DNA from: Diphasiastrum complanatum
Taxonomy: Eukaryota > Streptophyta > Lycopodiopsida > Lycopodiales > Lycopodiaceae
Direction: 5' to 3'
DNA length: 64,000 bases
NCBI GenBank assembly: GCA_029204225.1
Contig: CM055104.1
Location: forward strand, 25,309,285 to 25,373,284
In this document: positions 34,553-46,329 of the stretch, piece after piece
Layout of the letters: every line of letters begins with the position of its first letter
Position numbering within the stretch: position 1 is the stretch's first letter
Notes under the pieces: model-generated
What the model saw: only the letters and a program-made list of their open reading frames with translations
The model's database searches: none
Told to the model about the DNA's origin: nothing
Translations under genes and position numbers: made by a program

Positions 34553-34846
34553 CTAGGCTCCTAACTTTCCTATTAAATTCTTAATCCTACGAGTATATTT
34601 CCTAAGTGATTTCTTTGGTTTTTTCTCAACAGAGTTAAGCCGAGCCAACAATCTAGTGGAATATCCTATCTCCCTAAATTGTTTAAGGAATGCTGCTTTT
34701 AAAGCGTTCCAAGTATTAACTGTTTCCGGTACTAATTGACTGTGCCAAAACTTAGCCTGCTTTCGCAGAAGACCTGGCAAAATTCTAACTTTATCCTCAT
34801 CCATATGCTCTTTATTTGCTATGGTAATGGATTCAAATTGCGACAA
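34553..34846 (-). pseudogene. Gypsy Gag capsid region (Retrotrans_gag)
   Basis: Minus-strand block with MSQFESITIANKEHMDEDKV, then WNALKAAFLKQFREIGYS and RKYTRRIKNLIGKLG. This is the Retrotrans_gag-type capsid signature. It aligns with copy A (FFNQFYEIGYS) and copy C (FLNQFREIDYK). Confidence 0.8.
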
Positions 34847-34862
34847 ATAACTATCCGCATCT

Positions 34863-35260
34863 TCAGAAAAATGATCCCTTAAAGAAATCGTATCTGATTT
34901 TTGTAGATGTGGGTGGCGTTGGATTAGCCATATTCATAAATGGCGGTGAACTAGATGAACTTGGAGGATCTGAATCTAAACTCTGCTCAGTCAAAGATTC
35001 TAAACTTGGTTCGGAAGTAGAATCAGACAAATCTGATTCAGGTGAATCTGTAGAACTTAGTGTTTCAACGGATCTTTCCTCAAATGAATCTACAAATGCT
35101 GTAGTAGCGTGTAGAAGATCATTAAACGCTTCAGGTGTTAATCTTGCTCTAACTGGTGAATTTTGCAAATTCTGCAAATACAAATCTCTAGACTTCCTAT
35201 ATGCTTCTAAACGCTGTGCACGCTCTAAACACTTTTGTTCAATAGTTGCTTGAGAGTATG
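34863..35260 (-). pseudogene. Gypsy Gag N-terminus
   Basis: Minus-strand block with a basic start (CLERAQRLEAYRKSRDLYLQ) and a long Ser/Glu/Asp/Pro-rich segment (ESDLSDSTSEPSLESL). It ends IRYDFFKGSF, which leads into the capsid block. It is the counterpart of the low-complexity run of copy A at 11640-11780. Confidence 0.65.
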
Positions 35261-35336
35261 TTCTTGGAATGCATTACATGAGAAAGATTCGTAGATGTAA
35301 TACACTCAAAAATATTGCAGAAGGTGAAATTCATCT

Positions 35337-35354
35337 CCCCGGCAACGGCGACAA
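35337..35354 (-). promoter_or_regulatory. Gypsy primer-binding site
   Basis: Minus strand TTGTCGCCGTTGCCGGGG resembles the non-Met primer sites of many plant gypsy elements and lies upstream of gag. The LTR should begin just beyond it, toward higher coordinates. Confidence 0.7.
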
Positions 35355-36065
35355 ATTATGTGGTGGCTTACTCGTTATAGATTTCCACAATAATGATGAA
35401 TTATGTAGTATAAAAGGTTTGATCGTTCCCCAAGAGAGAGAATAATCTCATCTTTTGCATGGTAAATGTATATATGATGGTAAACGGACTGGTATGTATA
35501 AAATTCACAACAAATACTACAGCGACATAACTAATTGTCCAAAGATATTTGGGTATATTGGCATCTAGGAACACCAATGATGAAATGTTTTGGTCAAGGT
35601 TTGTAAATGTAAGGATTACTTTATCTTTCAGGCTCTTCAGGCCTCAAGGAAACAGTCAGAATTGACAGCAACTAGCAATTAGATTCAGTTTGCAGAATCA
35701 CATTAGCTAAAGATTCTTCTTAATCAAACACAGAGAATTAGTCTTTATCACAGAAAGCAAGCAAAACAGAGCCTCAAACAATCCCGTTATTTGAACACAT
35801 AGCTCATTCAGAAATGAAAGAAGGTCTGCTAAGAAATGATGCTTAACAGCTTCGGCTAATACCCTGCACACATTAGTCAGAATTGTTACTTGCTGGTGTG
35901 GCCTGAAAATCCATGTTAGAGTAGCTGAAATTCAATATAATATAAGAAATGTGTGTGAAGCAAACAGAACAGTATCACAATCATCCTCAGATCATACAGA
36001 GTGTGTTCGCACATATGATAAGAAGTAATTCTGTGAAAGATAGCAGAAAGAAAAGAATGGTCAAG
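35355..36065. other. Probable LTR of the two-protease gypsy, then spacer
   Basis: No reading frame. By position the first part should be the 5' LTR of the element at 31671-35354, but with no second copy its length cannot be given. Confidence 0.35.
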
Positions 36066-37165
36066 CTATAGGAACTCGTTTGGCTCAAGAAATATTTTAG
36101 ACTATGATGGTCACTTTTAAACCATATAAATAGTGTCGCCATTTCTTAAGAGCATGCACAATTGCCAACATCTCCTTATCATGAGTAGGATATGACGCTT
36201 CCTTATCAGTGAGTTTCCTACTTTCATAAGCAATAACTCCATCTGATTGGCTCAAAATAGCTCCCAATAATGTGGGACTGGCATCCATTGTAACCATGAA
36301 AGGCAAGTCAAAATTGGGTTGCACTAGTAACGGAGCTGTTACCAATGATTCCTTAAGAGCTTTGAAAGCCATCTGAGTTTTCTCATTCCATTCAAACTTG
36401 TCTTTTCTCAGAAGATGGGTAAGCAGTGCTACCACTGTTGAGAAGTCCTGAATGAATCTTCTATAATAAGATGCTAAACCCAAAAATCATTTCAATTCTC
36501 TAATGTTGTTAGGTGAATTCCAATTCTTGATTACCTCAATCTTCTTTTGGTCCACCTTGATTCCCTCCTTGGACACAATATGTCCCAAGTATTTCACCTC
36601 ATCTCGAGCGAATTCACATTTGGTTATCTTTGCAAACAACTTGTATTCTTGAAGAATACTTAAAACTGTATCCAAATGTTTCGCATGCTCTTCCATGTTC
36701 CTGCTATATATCAGGATGTCGTCAAAGAATACCAATACAAACAAATAAGGGTAAGGTTCAATAATTCAATTCATAAGAGCTTGAAAAGTGGCAGGAGCAT
36801 TAGTTAATCCGAACGGCATAACTTTGAGTTCATAATGTCCTCTGTCAGTTAGGAAAGCTGTTTTATGTTGATCCTCTTCTTTGACCTTAATTTGATGGTA
36901 TCCTGAACGTAAATCCATCTTTGAAAAAACGCTAGCTCCCTTTAACGCATCCAACAAATCATTTACTCTAGGGATTGGATATCTGTTTTTGATGGTCACT
37001 TTGTTAAGAGTTCGATAATCAATACACATCCTGAATGTTCCATCCTTCTTCTTAACCATCAACACGGGAGAGGCAAAAGGTGATTTACTTCGAACAATAA
37101 ATTCTTGTGAGAGTAACTCCTGAACATGTTTATGGACTTCTTCTTTTTTGGCCTTTGATAGTGTG
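36066..37165 (-). pseudogene. Ty3/gypsy RT and RNase H (inverted half)
   Basis: Minus strand. RT starts near 37150 ([15 protein letters not shown]) and runs through [20 protein letters not shown] and [14 protein letters not shown] to the catalytic VLVFFDDILIYS at about 36705-36740. RNase H follows (FMVTMDASPTLLGAILSQSD; LAIVHALKKWRHYLYGL). Two in-frame TGA codons interrupt it: after QALMN (about 36764) and after IRELK (about 36485). A frameshift near 36105 precedes HHSLKYFLSQ, where this half ends. The missing continuation, starting DKQKRWLSQV, lies on the plus strand at 37440. Confidence 0.85.
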
Positions 37166-37433
37166 GAGACTTATGATTTTACATTATCTGAGTTATGTCA
37201 TATATTGTAAAAAATTTCAATTTCCATGTACGTAAAATGTGCTATAGTGCCTAAACACATGTAAAGGCCTATTTCGCACTTTGTAAATTCATATTTTAAG
37301 TAGAAATTGCGACGTTCAAAAGAGATGCAATAGAAGTCCAGAATCGACATTTAACGGTTCGTAAACGACATTGAGGTCGAATATCGTTCCTATAAGGTCA
37401 ACACTTTGTGCCATTGTACTCACGCATTTCTAC
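37166..37433. other. Spacer between inverted gypsy halves
   Basis: About 270 bases without recognisable coding sequence, between the start of RT (minus) and the end of RNase H (plus). Confidence 0.4.
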
Positions 37434-38655
37434 TCAGAGCTCAAGACAAACAGAAGAGATGGTTATCACAGGTTCAATCTTATGATTTTAACATTAAATA
37501 TCTAAAAGGAAAGGACAATGTGGTTGCAGATGCATTATCGAGAATATGGTCTTTGTAGATGAATGCATCATCGGAATCTATAGAGGAATATGTGGCATAC
37601 TTGGCGGAACATCAAAATGAAAATTTGGATCATCCTTTAATGGAAGAGCACAGAATGCTGTGGTCAAATTTGAGATATGGCACAATCTATGCAATAACTG
37701 CATTGAGTGCAGATTGGATAAAAGACATCCAAGCGGAATATACGGAGGATCCAGATTTGAAAGAGATTTGGGAGAAAACTCAAGTTTCCAACTCAGATGT
37801 TCATCCCCGTTATAGGAAACAAGGACAAATATTGTTGTATGACAATTCTAAAGTTGTGCTTGCTCCTAAATCTAAGTTCATTCCGCAAGTGTTATATGAG
37901 CTACACTCGTCTCCCAGTGCTGGTAGTGGAATTTTGAATACATATCAAACCATCCGCAAGCTATTCAAATGGGCTGGTATGAAGAAAGCTATATACACGT
38001 ACGTGCAAGAATGTATTCCTTGTCAAGTGAATAAGGTAGAACATGTTAAGCAACCAGGCTTATTGCATCCGCTATCCATTCCCATGCAATGTTGGATGAG
38101 TATTAGCATGGATTTTATACCTTCCTTGCCAACAACAACTGGGGGATATGATGGTATCTATGTGGTGGTGGATCGGCCTACAAAATATGCACATTTCCTA
38201 TCTTATAAAACTACTGATAGTGCAGCCCAAGTAGCACAAATATTCTTGAAGAATGTCTTCAAGTTACACGGAATACCAAAAGAGATAGTGAGTGACAGAG
38301 ACAGTAGATTTATTTCCACTTTCTAGAAGGTCTTAGTGGACAAGTTGGGCACTAAATTGTGCTTAAGCACATCATTTCATCTAGAAACTGATGGGCAAAC
38401 AAAAAGGGTTAACCAGTGGTTGGAGTGTTATTTCGACATTTTGTTTCGGATCATCAGACAAAGTGGGTCGATTGCTTGTATCTCGCCGAATTTGGTTATA
38501 ATAGCACTCCACATTGTCAATCGGTATGACGCCCTTCTTTGCATTATATGGCCATGAACCATTACAACCCATTAGTGCAGATTTGTTAGAGGTTGTAGTT
38601 CCAGCAGTTGTGGACCAGGTTCAGCACATGAATGATATTTTGAGGGCCAACAATT
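37434..38655 (+). pseudogene. Ty3/gypsy RNase H end and integrase, copy 1
   Basis: Plus strand. KQKRWLSQVQSYDFNIKYLK and NVVADALSR (37450-37545) finish RNase H. Integrase begins after a stop at 37556. The His-Cys domain ends CIPCQVNK (38010-38035). The catalytic core has the first Asp in SMDFIPSLPT (about 38107-38136), then VVVDRPTKYAHF and the second Asp in IVSDRDSRFIS (about 38287-38320). A TAG stop at 38324 interrupts. The third catalytic residue is lost: the third-acid motif reads TDGQTKRVNQ, with Lys for Glu. A frameshift follows near 38435. Chromovirus-like, but no chromodomain is present. Confidence 0.85.
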
Positions 38656-39853
38656 GACTCAAAAATTACGAGTTGAGTCGAGTCAATTCGGTATTGAAAA
38701 ATTCTAAAAATATGAGTCGATCCGGTATCGAGAAAATTGATTTTGAATTTTGACCTTCTGCAAAAAAATTCAAGTCACCCTTTCTGTTCTTTTTTTTTTG
38801 GTTTTCTAGTATAAGTATATACAGCTTTCGGGATGCTCATTATCAACTGGATTTGGGCCATTGAAATCCAACAGTTTGCACATGTAATTAAAACCATGAG
38901 TTTCCAAAAAAAATGTCTTCTTTGTATGAAAGGAAAAAGAAAAGTTGTTTATTTTTGTTGCTCAAAAGATATTAATCCATTTGCCTTGGGTGAGGAATAG
39001 ATCTTTCTAAAAAAAATACTTTGTTCTAGCACATCTAGATGTAATCTTAACTAATTATAGAATCTTAATAATATTACTTTTCTTTTAGTCTCAACATTGA
39101 TTATCCAATGGTTATCATTTAAAAACTCTTCGTTTACAAGTTTTTTTGTAGTTAAAATAGAGTATGTGTCATAATATACTAATTGACAAATTATTTAGCT
39201 TATATATTATATTTGTGTTTAGATATTTTAGGATGTGCAGTGCTCATTTAGAAATGTTCAAGATAAAAAAGGCCAAGGTATTTAAATCGAAATGATTTTT
39301 TGACCATGGTAGTAGATTTCATAATTTTTTCACTTTCATGACACACATTGAGAAAATATTATGATACAAAAAGCATAAAAATTGTTCTAAAGATGTAATG
39401 TTTTCTTTTACAGGTCAAGTTTGTGATGTATAGGAATTTAAAAGACATTACTCTCCTTTGTAGTGGGGTGTGGATTAACGGATGATTCATCCATTTATGT
39501 CATTATGTGCTTGCCCAACATGGTTAGGAGCTAAATTGTAAAAAAAGTTATGTTTGGGGTCCTACCATTCTTTAATCATGTGATAAATATTTTCTTCATT
39601 TTTCAAGAGAAATCTAACAAAAGAAGACCACTAGATATTGTAGGTATCTACTTTTTAGCATCCTCCATTATTTGTGCTTGAAGAAATCTCAAGTGGAAAG
39701 ATTTTTAACCAAGATGAATAGCAAACATTTGAATGGTGGGTAGGAGTAAGGTCTATTGATTTATCGCTCTTTGATGGTGATATTTTAACTCAAATTGAGT
39801 GAACATAATTCAAAAAACAATAAAATTTCATATTCAAGATATTTTCCTTATGG

Positions 39854-39855
<2 letters not shown>
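38656..39855. other. Non-coding part of the duplicated unit
   Basis: No gene seen. It matches 50160-50938 and 53786-54170 of unit 2, apart from the insertion there. GAGTCGA-type words recur near 38670-38730. Confidence 0.5.
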
Positions 39856-39942
<87 letters not shown>

Positions 39943-39971
39943 GCACACAAACACACACACACACACACACA
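39856..39971. repeat. (AT)n and (AC)n microsatellite, unit 1
   Basis: About 82 bases of AT, then AC repeats at 39950-39971, ending three bases before the copia D LTR. The unit 2 tract is roughly half as long. Confidence 0.95.
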
Positions 39972-39974
39972 TGA

Positions 39975-41101
39975 TGTTGGGGATGGCTTTGATGAATTAT
40001 CAGCTTTGATACCACTCTGTGGGAAAACTTCTTAAACGAAGTCCCAACCAACATGAGAAAGACAATGAATACTATGAAGAATAGTGATCAGGTTAAGGAG
40101 GATCGTGGATTACTTAGAGAACGGAGATTAGAGAACTGTTCATTTTGCGTTGAATATGATTATCAGTGTAGGAGACTTAGACTACCATGAAAAGAGATTG
40201 CAAAAACAATTAGGCATCTGGGACATCCACGCAATTCTCTGATACTGATATTCTAATACAAAGAAATGTCAATACAATTAGGCGTCAAAGACAACCATAC
40301 ATTTCTCTATTATGATACTATTTCAAGAGAAGAGTGAGAGTTAATGAACATTCAACAAGAATGCAAAGAGATGGAACAATATAAATTCTGTATATTAAAG
40401 TTGTAACAACGATCAGATCACAATACAATTGCGCTAATAAGAATCACAATACAATTGCGCTAATTGCGCTACTTACAGAAACAAAAGAATAGCTATCACT
40501 CTGAATATTTTATCTTTCTCTCTCTCTCTATATATATATATATATAATCACCAACTTTGAGGAGTCAGCTGCTGTGAAGACTCGTTTGGTCGCTTGATTT
40601 CTGATGGAGTATCTTCATGCATCCTCTTGCATAATGTCACTTCTCCAGTCGCTCATTTAGTCATAATAGTTGGTAGATCTTGTGTTATTGTAGTTTTACA
40701 ATTACAAGATAGTTTAACAGCTATGTAACTGACTAATTAGGATAGTCGTTATTGGAGCGTGAAGACGTAGACAATTTGTACTTGGAATCCTATATAAATA
40801 TGCAGAGTGTCACATTTTTCATATTTTTTGAGAGAATTGTCGCATATCTGAAAGTGCATATCTGAAAGTGCATGAAATGGACTAAAACCTTTAGTGAACG
40901 CTTTGTCGTCTTTTTTGTAAAACCTTTAGCCCAAAAGTGAAGTGGAAGTTCTTTGTCGGATTTTTCGCCTGTTGCAACATTCAGTTAAAAAATGTAGACT
41001 ATTGAAAATAGTTTATTTTTTGCAAACATCTTTGAGAGAGTAGTTTTGAGAGAAGGAAGGAGGGTTGTTGAGATGAGTAGGAGTTAGAGTAAATTTCAAC
41101 A
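39975..41101 (-). repeat. 3' LTR of copia D
   Basis: Minus strand begins TGTTGAAATTTACTC and ends CATCCCCAACA. 1127 bases; aligns with 44258-45359. Contains short CT and AT runs near 40510-40545. Confidence 0.85.
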
Positions 41102-41110
41102 CTCCCCCTT
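41102..41110 (-). promoter_or_regulatory. Polypurine tract of copia D
   Basis: AAGGGGGAG on the minus strand ends exactly at the LTR start. Confidence 0.8.
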
Positions 41111-41487
41111 AAGCTTACTGCGACAAATCTGACCTACAATTGAGATATATCATATCTAGTAAGGTAGAATGTTTATCTCTAGACAATGGCTTTGTCAAAA
41201 TATTAGTCAACATACTGTTTGTGTGATAGTAACTTAGTACATCTTTATTCTGAACTTTCTCTCTAAGAAAATGGAATTGAACTTCTATGTGTTTAGTTTT
41301 AGCATGAGTACGTGGGTTCAGAGATAGAGCTATGCAGCTCTGATTGTCGACTGGAGTATTGTTGGATTGATCTATGGGAATTGCAGATCTTGTAGCAAAC
41401 TTTTGTGTGAATTATATGGTATCCATGTCTCCTACCCAATCTGAATTTGAATATGTAACAAGTATTAGTGTAGCTTCTGTATTACCC
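41111..41487 (-). pseudogene. Copia D RNase H remnant
   Basis: Minus strand reads SNSDWVGDMDT, then a deletion, then QSCIALSLNPRTHAKTKHIE and ML-TNILTKPLSRDKH before the polypurine tract. The middle of RNase H and its junction with RT are missing. Confidence 0.7.
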
Positions 41488-42225
41488 TCATAGCTCAAAG
41501 ACTAGTGCTTTGTAGCTTGAATGTACATGAACTGGGCCTAAATCAGTCATCTCAAATTCTGATGAGAGCAAAGATTTAGCTTTATGCAGTAACTGATTTG
41601 AATTATTGATGATTAAAGAATCATCAATGTACAATGCTATAACAACATAGCTTGACCATTTATGCTTGAGATACACATTAGAGTTTGTGGAGCAAGAAGT
41701 GAAATTATGCTGCAACAAGAAGTGGTTGATTCTTTCATACCAGGCCCGAGGAGCTTGCTTGAGGCCATATAGTGCCTTGTGCAATTTACATACCAAGTGC
41801 TCTTGGTCTTGAAGGACATAACATTCTAGTTCATAAATGAATATGTCTTCTTGTATGTATCTGTGAAGGAACACTATCTTGACATCCATCTGGTGAATGT
41901 CCAGATTCTCTACAATAGCTATAGCCATCAAGGTGCGAATAGATTGATGCTTTACCACTGGACTAAAGGTGTCACTGTAATCTATTCCATATACTTGCTT
42001 AAATCCTTTAACCACTAAGTATATTGATCCATCTGGATTAAGGTTTAGCTTGAAGATCCACTTAGAGTCAATAGGTTTTATACCTACAGGATGATTAACA
42101 AAACTCCAAGTCTTGTTCTTTATCAACAAACTATACTCAACATCCATTGCAACCTTCCAGTTGTCTGCATCTGATGTTGACAATGTTTCTACAACAGTGG
42201 TAGGTTCATCATGACTGATGAACAC
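41488..42225 (-). pseudogene. Copia D reverse transcriptase
   Basis: A 245-codon minus-strand block. It contains WKVAMDVEYSLLIKNKTWSF, GIDYSDTFSPVVKHQSIRTL, LYGLKQAPRAWYERINHFLL and a catalytic block reading LYIDDSLI, where the unit 2 copy has LYVDDSLI. It stops after the conserved MTDLGPVHV. A few residues of the fingers domain are altered or missing compared with related elements (RT motif VVKGFKQ follows directly on LNPDGSIY). Confidence 0.85.
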
Positions 42226-42455
42226 TTTAGAGATGAAATGATTATGTTGCTGTCGTTGATATGTAGATCTTCAGACTACAAGTGCTTGAGTTGATGTTTC
42301 TCCTGGGTGAATGATTGGAATAGCTTCATCTTGTGGTTGAAAAATCGTGGGTCAAAGCCCATCGAGGTGAATGGAGCTATTGGGGCAAACTCCTGTATTT
42401 GAATGTTTGTAGGTTGGTGCCTATCGATGGAGAATGGAGCTATTGTGACAGACTC

Positions 42456-43172
42456 CTATATTTGCTGCTTCTTCTTGAGATCATGAAACTTGTCTTCAAG
42501 AAAAACAACATAACGGCTGATTGAAATCTGACCTGTGTCAATATCATAGACACGATATGCCTTGTATGATATCAAATAGCAGATAAATATATACTTACAG
42601 CTTACTAGGTCTAACTTCTTTCTCAGATCAGCTAAACTTTGAGAATAGCAAAGATATTCGAATATACATAAATATTTCAGACTTGGTTTGTAGTCATAGT
42701 AGGCTTCAAAGGGTGTCTTGGAGTAGATTGCTTCGTGCTGGAATAATTTTGCAGATAGCAAGTTGTAGAGATTGCTTCAGCTTGAAAGTTTAGGGGTAAT
42801 TGAGCATTGACAGTCATGGATCATGCAGCTTTCAACAATGTATGATTCTTTCACTTAGTTAAGTTGTGGAGTGTAGCTGGCTGTGAACTGATGGTGCACG
42901 TTGCATGATGATAGGTAGTCCGTCATTTTATTTGATATGTACTCTTCCCCTGAATCAGCCCGAATGGTCTCGATTCTCTGACCATTTTGGTTCTCAACGA
43001 ATTGCTTGAACTCTTTGAAGCAATTGAATGCTTCTGACTTGTTCTTAATGAACATAGTTATGGTGAACCGAGAGTAGTCATCAATGAATGTGGTAAAATA
43101 TAGAGCTTGACCCAAAGAGAGTATGCTCATGGGACCACATAAGTCACTGTGAATCAGTGATAGAATGGACAT
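42456..43172 (-). pseudogene. Copia D integrase
   Basis: Minus strand. The core starts MSILSLIHSDLCGPM (first Asp in SDLCGPM), with FTTFIDDYSRFTITMFIK and ETIRADSGEEYIS (second Asp). It lacks a clear continuous third acid. The C-terminal part (42456-42761) ends YDIDTGQISISRYVVFLEDK. Stops and a frameshift lie between the blocks at about 42762-42854. Confidence 0.75.
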
Positions 43173-43544
43173 TGCTCTTCTATCTTGTAAATTTTGTTCT
43201 AGGTTGTGTTCCTAGTAAACATTTTTCACAGACAATTTGATTAGCTGTAGAAACAACATTGATATTCATATCCTTAACCAATTTGTTATGATGCATATAC
43301 AAGATCGAACGCATGCCTAAATAACCTAGTCTTGATGCCAAACATGAGCATCAGAGTTACTCACAGAAAGTGTATAAACGTGACTCAAGATATACAAATT
43401 TCCTTCTTTGTATGCAGAGAGGATTTTATTACAATTTCCATCAAAAATAGCTCATCGACTAGTAGAAAACAAAGCTCTATAGCCTTGATCAGTGATCTTG
43501 CTAATGGATTGTCCTTTTAGTTCTTCTTCTTGGACTGCTACTTA

Positions 43545-44137
43545 TTAGAGTACAATGCCATTGACTTGGTACTCATTGTGGATAAGCTCTTTCTCTTGAC
43601 CTCTTCTTACAATAGACTTGTTGTCAGCTTCTAGAGAGACAGCGCAAGAGTATTGCTCAAAAGTAATACTAGTGAGAAGAGACATTGTTGAGGCTTCTTC
43701 TGAAATAGAGGAACCTATGGAAGCAAGTTGATTCAGCATCTATTTGAATTCGTTCAGGTGATCGCTGACTGAGGTGCCTTCGCTCATCTTGAATGTGAAG
43801 ATCTTCATCTTCAAAAAGAGACAAATTGATACATCTAAATCTTGTAGATACTTGTAAGAATATCTCACGCTTCTTTGGAGCTGGTGTTGTTTGATACATG
43901 AGCAATCTGACTATCCTTTATATTTAAGAATACAATGGCAAGTGCTTTGCCATCCTTTGTTTCCCATGTTGGAAGCAGTTCTAGTTCTTCTGGTTTGACA
44001 ATAGAACCGTTGACGTATCCCCATAGCTCCTTCTCAATTAAGATCATTCTCATTTTGAACTTCCACATGTGGAAATCATCTCCACTGAACTTGTTGATCG
44101 ATTGGATCTTTGAGGTCAAATCTTCCATTGTAATCAA
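43545..44137 (-). pseudogene. Copia D gag
   Basis: Minus strand, starting MITMEDLTSKIQSINKFSGD at 44137, with FHMWKFKMRMILIEKELWGY and KDSQIAHVSNNTSSKEAW. This is the DUF4219/UBN2-type copia Gag N-terminus. A frameshift near 43865 moves the frame into 43545-43905 (HLNEFK-like region, then SLLTSITFEQYSCAVSLE). The knuckle and protease are absent because of the deletion. Confidence 0.8.
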
Positions 44138-44240
44138 ATATCAAAGCTTGAACACAAACAAAATATGAACTAGCTCTGAAAAACAAGAACGTATAAGTTC
44201 CTTTGTATGTCCTAGACTCTAGTAATCCAAAAGGACCCGA

Positions 44241-44252
44241 GCTCTGATACCA
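44241..44252 (-). promoter_or_regulatory. Primer-binding site of copia D
   Basis: TGGTATCAGAGC on the minus strand, five bases inside the 5' LTR end. Confidence 0.85.
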
Positions 44253-44257
44253 ACTGA

Positions 44258-45359
44258 TGTTGGAGATGGCTCTGATGAATTATTACCTCTAATACCACTC
44301 TATGGGAAAACTTCTTAAATGAAGTCCCAACCAACATGAGAAAGACAATGAATACTATGAGGAACAATGATAACTATGTTAAGGAGGATCATAGATTACT
44401 TAGAAAATGGAGATTAGAAAACTGTTCAGTTTGCATTGAATACGATTATCAGTGTAGGAGTCTTAGACTACCATGAAGAGAGATTGCAAAAACAATTAGG
44501 CATTCGTGACAGCCATGCAATTCTCTGATACTGATATTCCGATACTAAGAAATGTAAATACAATTAGGCATCAAAGACATCCATACATTTCTCTTTTATG
44601 ATACTATTCAAGGAAAGAGTGAGAGTTAATGAACATTCAACAAGAATGCAAAGAGATGGAATAATAGCGATTCTGTATATTAAAGTTGTAACAACGATTA
44701 GATCACAATACAATTGCGCTGATAAGCGCGTGATCCTACTTACAGAAACAAAACAATAGCTATTGCTCTGAATATTTTATTGCTTTCTCTCTCTACATAT
44801 ATATAATTACCAACTTTGAGGAGTCAGCTACTGTGAAGACTCGTTTTGGTCGTTTGACCTCTGATGGAGTATCTTCATGCATCCTCTTGCATCATGTCAC
44901 TTCTCCAGTCAGTCATTTACTTATAATAGCTAGTAGATCTTGTGTTATTCTAATTTTACAATTACAAGATAGTTTAACAACTATTTAATTGACTAATTAG
45001 GACAGTTGTTGTTGGAGCGTGAAGACATAGATAGTCTATACTTGGAATCCTGTATAAATCTGTAGAGTGTCGCATTTTTCGTATTTTTTGGGAGAATTGT
45101 CGCATATCTGAAAGTGCGTGAAATGGACTAAAACCTTCAATGAACACTTTGTCGTCTATTTCACAAAACCTTTAGTGCTCAGAAAAGCCCGAAAGTGAAG
45201 TGAAAGTCTTTGTCAGGTTTTTGGCTTGTTGCGACATTCAGTTCAAAAATGTAGACTGTTGAAAAATAGTTCATTTTCTTCAGACATCTTTGAGAAAGTA
45301 CTTTTGAGAGAAGGAAGGAGGGCTATTGGGATGAGCAGGAGTTAGGTTAAATTCCAACA
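44258..45359 (-). repeat. 5' LTR of copia D
   Basis: Minus strand begins TGTTGGAATTTAACC and ends CATCTCCAACA. 1102 bases, visibly diverged from the 3' LTR, so the insertion is old. Confidence 0.85.
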
Positions 45360-45800
45360 CACACACACACACACACATATATAATATATCTATGATGCGA
45401 CAATCCTGAATCTCGTGGTTGGTTCGTTTGTGGTATCTGCAAAACCACTTCTTCTTTGTCGATGGCTTCAACTACTCTTGACAATTCTGTGTCGGCTTTT
45501 GATTTAGCTTCTATGGCCTTGAGCCTCTCTTCTTCATCTTGCTCAAATTCTTGTTGGTGTATAAAGCGTGAGAGTCAAGAGTAGAGGAACTGGAGGGTTT
45601 GTTCTTTCTTGTCTCTTCCTATAGTAGCATCGTAATGACTCGTGATAGAGTTAGCTCTGGATGTGTGATTATTATCATCATCCAGTTATCATATGATATT
45701 GGCAAGCTTGAAAGCAGTGTCTGTAGAAAAAACACTAGAAATTTTTCCTTCAGAGAACGTGATGAAAGTTTGAAGAAATCAAATGAATGTCAGCATCTTC
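45360..45800 (-). pseudogene. Copia gag scrap flanking element D
   Basis: After an AC/AT tract, the minus strand reads HPELTLSRVITMLL, EETRKNKPSSSSTLDSHALY and a knuckle FCRYHKRTNHEIQDC, with His where the second Cys should be. This is the C-terminal half of a copia Gag, cut at the knuckle by copia D. The same scrap is at 60810-61270. Confidence 0.65.
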
Positions 45801-46329
45801 AATCGTGTCTGAATCTGGCCTACATACTAATAGAGCAGGTTCTATTATGATTGTATAAAGCATGTGGAATTAAACATATGTAAGAATGTGATAGATAGTT
45901 GTAGATAATCAAAACAGCTATGATGTTTGATCTTGAATTCTACCAGAAATAAGTATGAAACACCAATGAAGTAAAATTTAATGTATTGATTTTGATTATT
46001 CTATCTTCTATCTACTTATAATGAGTAAGTGTACATGTATATATATTGTCATAGGATAGGTCTCTAGCCTTCTTCTTGCTGTAAATAGTCGATCTAACTG
46101 TTAAAACAGTTGATATACAATGGTGTTTCATTTTCAAGTTCGACAGTATATCTTTTGAGTAAGAATAAAGTTCGTATAAGTAAATGTCGAATGAATAAAG
46201 ACCGAATCATCATTGGTTGATTCAAATGAATAAATGTTGATTCTTTCGAATTCGATTTCTCAACCTTTTGTCAATTAAAATGTACACTTTGCTAATAGAA
46301 CTGAGACTTGTCGGTCAAGGTGTTCTACA
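45801..46329 (-). mobile_element. Probable copia 3' LTR (element E)
   Basis: Starts TGTAGAACACC (minus strand, at 46329) right after a purine tract at 46330-46342 that follows an RNase H end. The far end is not defined. Unit 2 keeps only the part up to its deletion junction near 61728. Confidence 0.55.

Larger units (their letters stand above)
39975..45359 (-). mobile_element. Ty1/copia element D (unit 1), LTR to LTR
   Basis: Minus-strand element with 1.1-kb LTRs at both ends, a polypurine tract, a Met-tRNA primer site and broken gag, integrase, RT and RNase H in order. LTR termini are TGTTG...CAACA. Compared with D' in unit 2 it lacks about 1.2 kb covering the Gag knuckle and protease (junction near 43518). 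A clean target duplication cannot be read because both flanks are AC microsatellite. Dead element. Confidence 0.9.

Noticed and set aside
39790-40054. Ile-Tyr and Cys-Val repeat frames
   Set aside because: Translation of AT and AC microsatellites; the same at 27720-28117 and 54114-54308.
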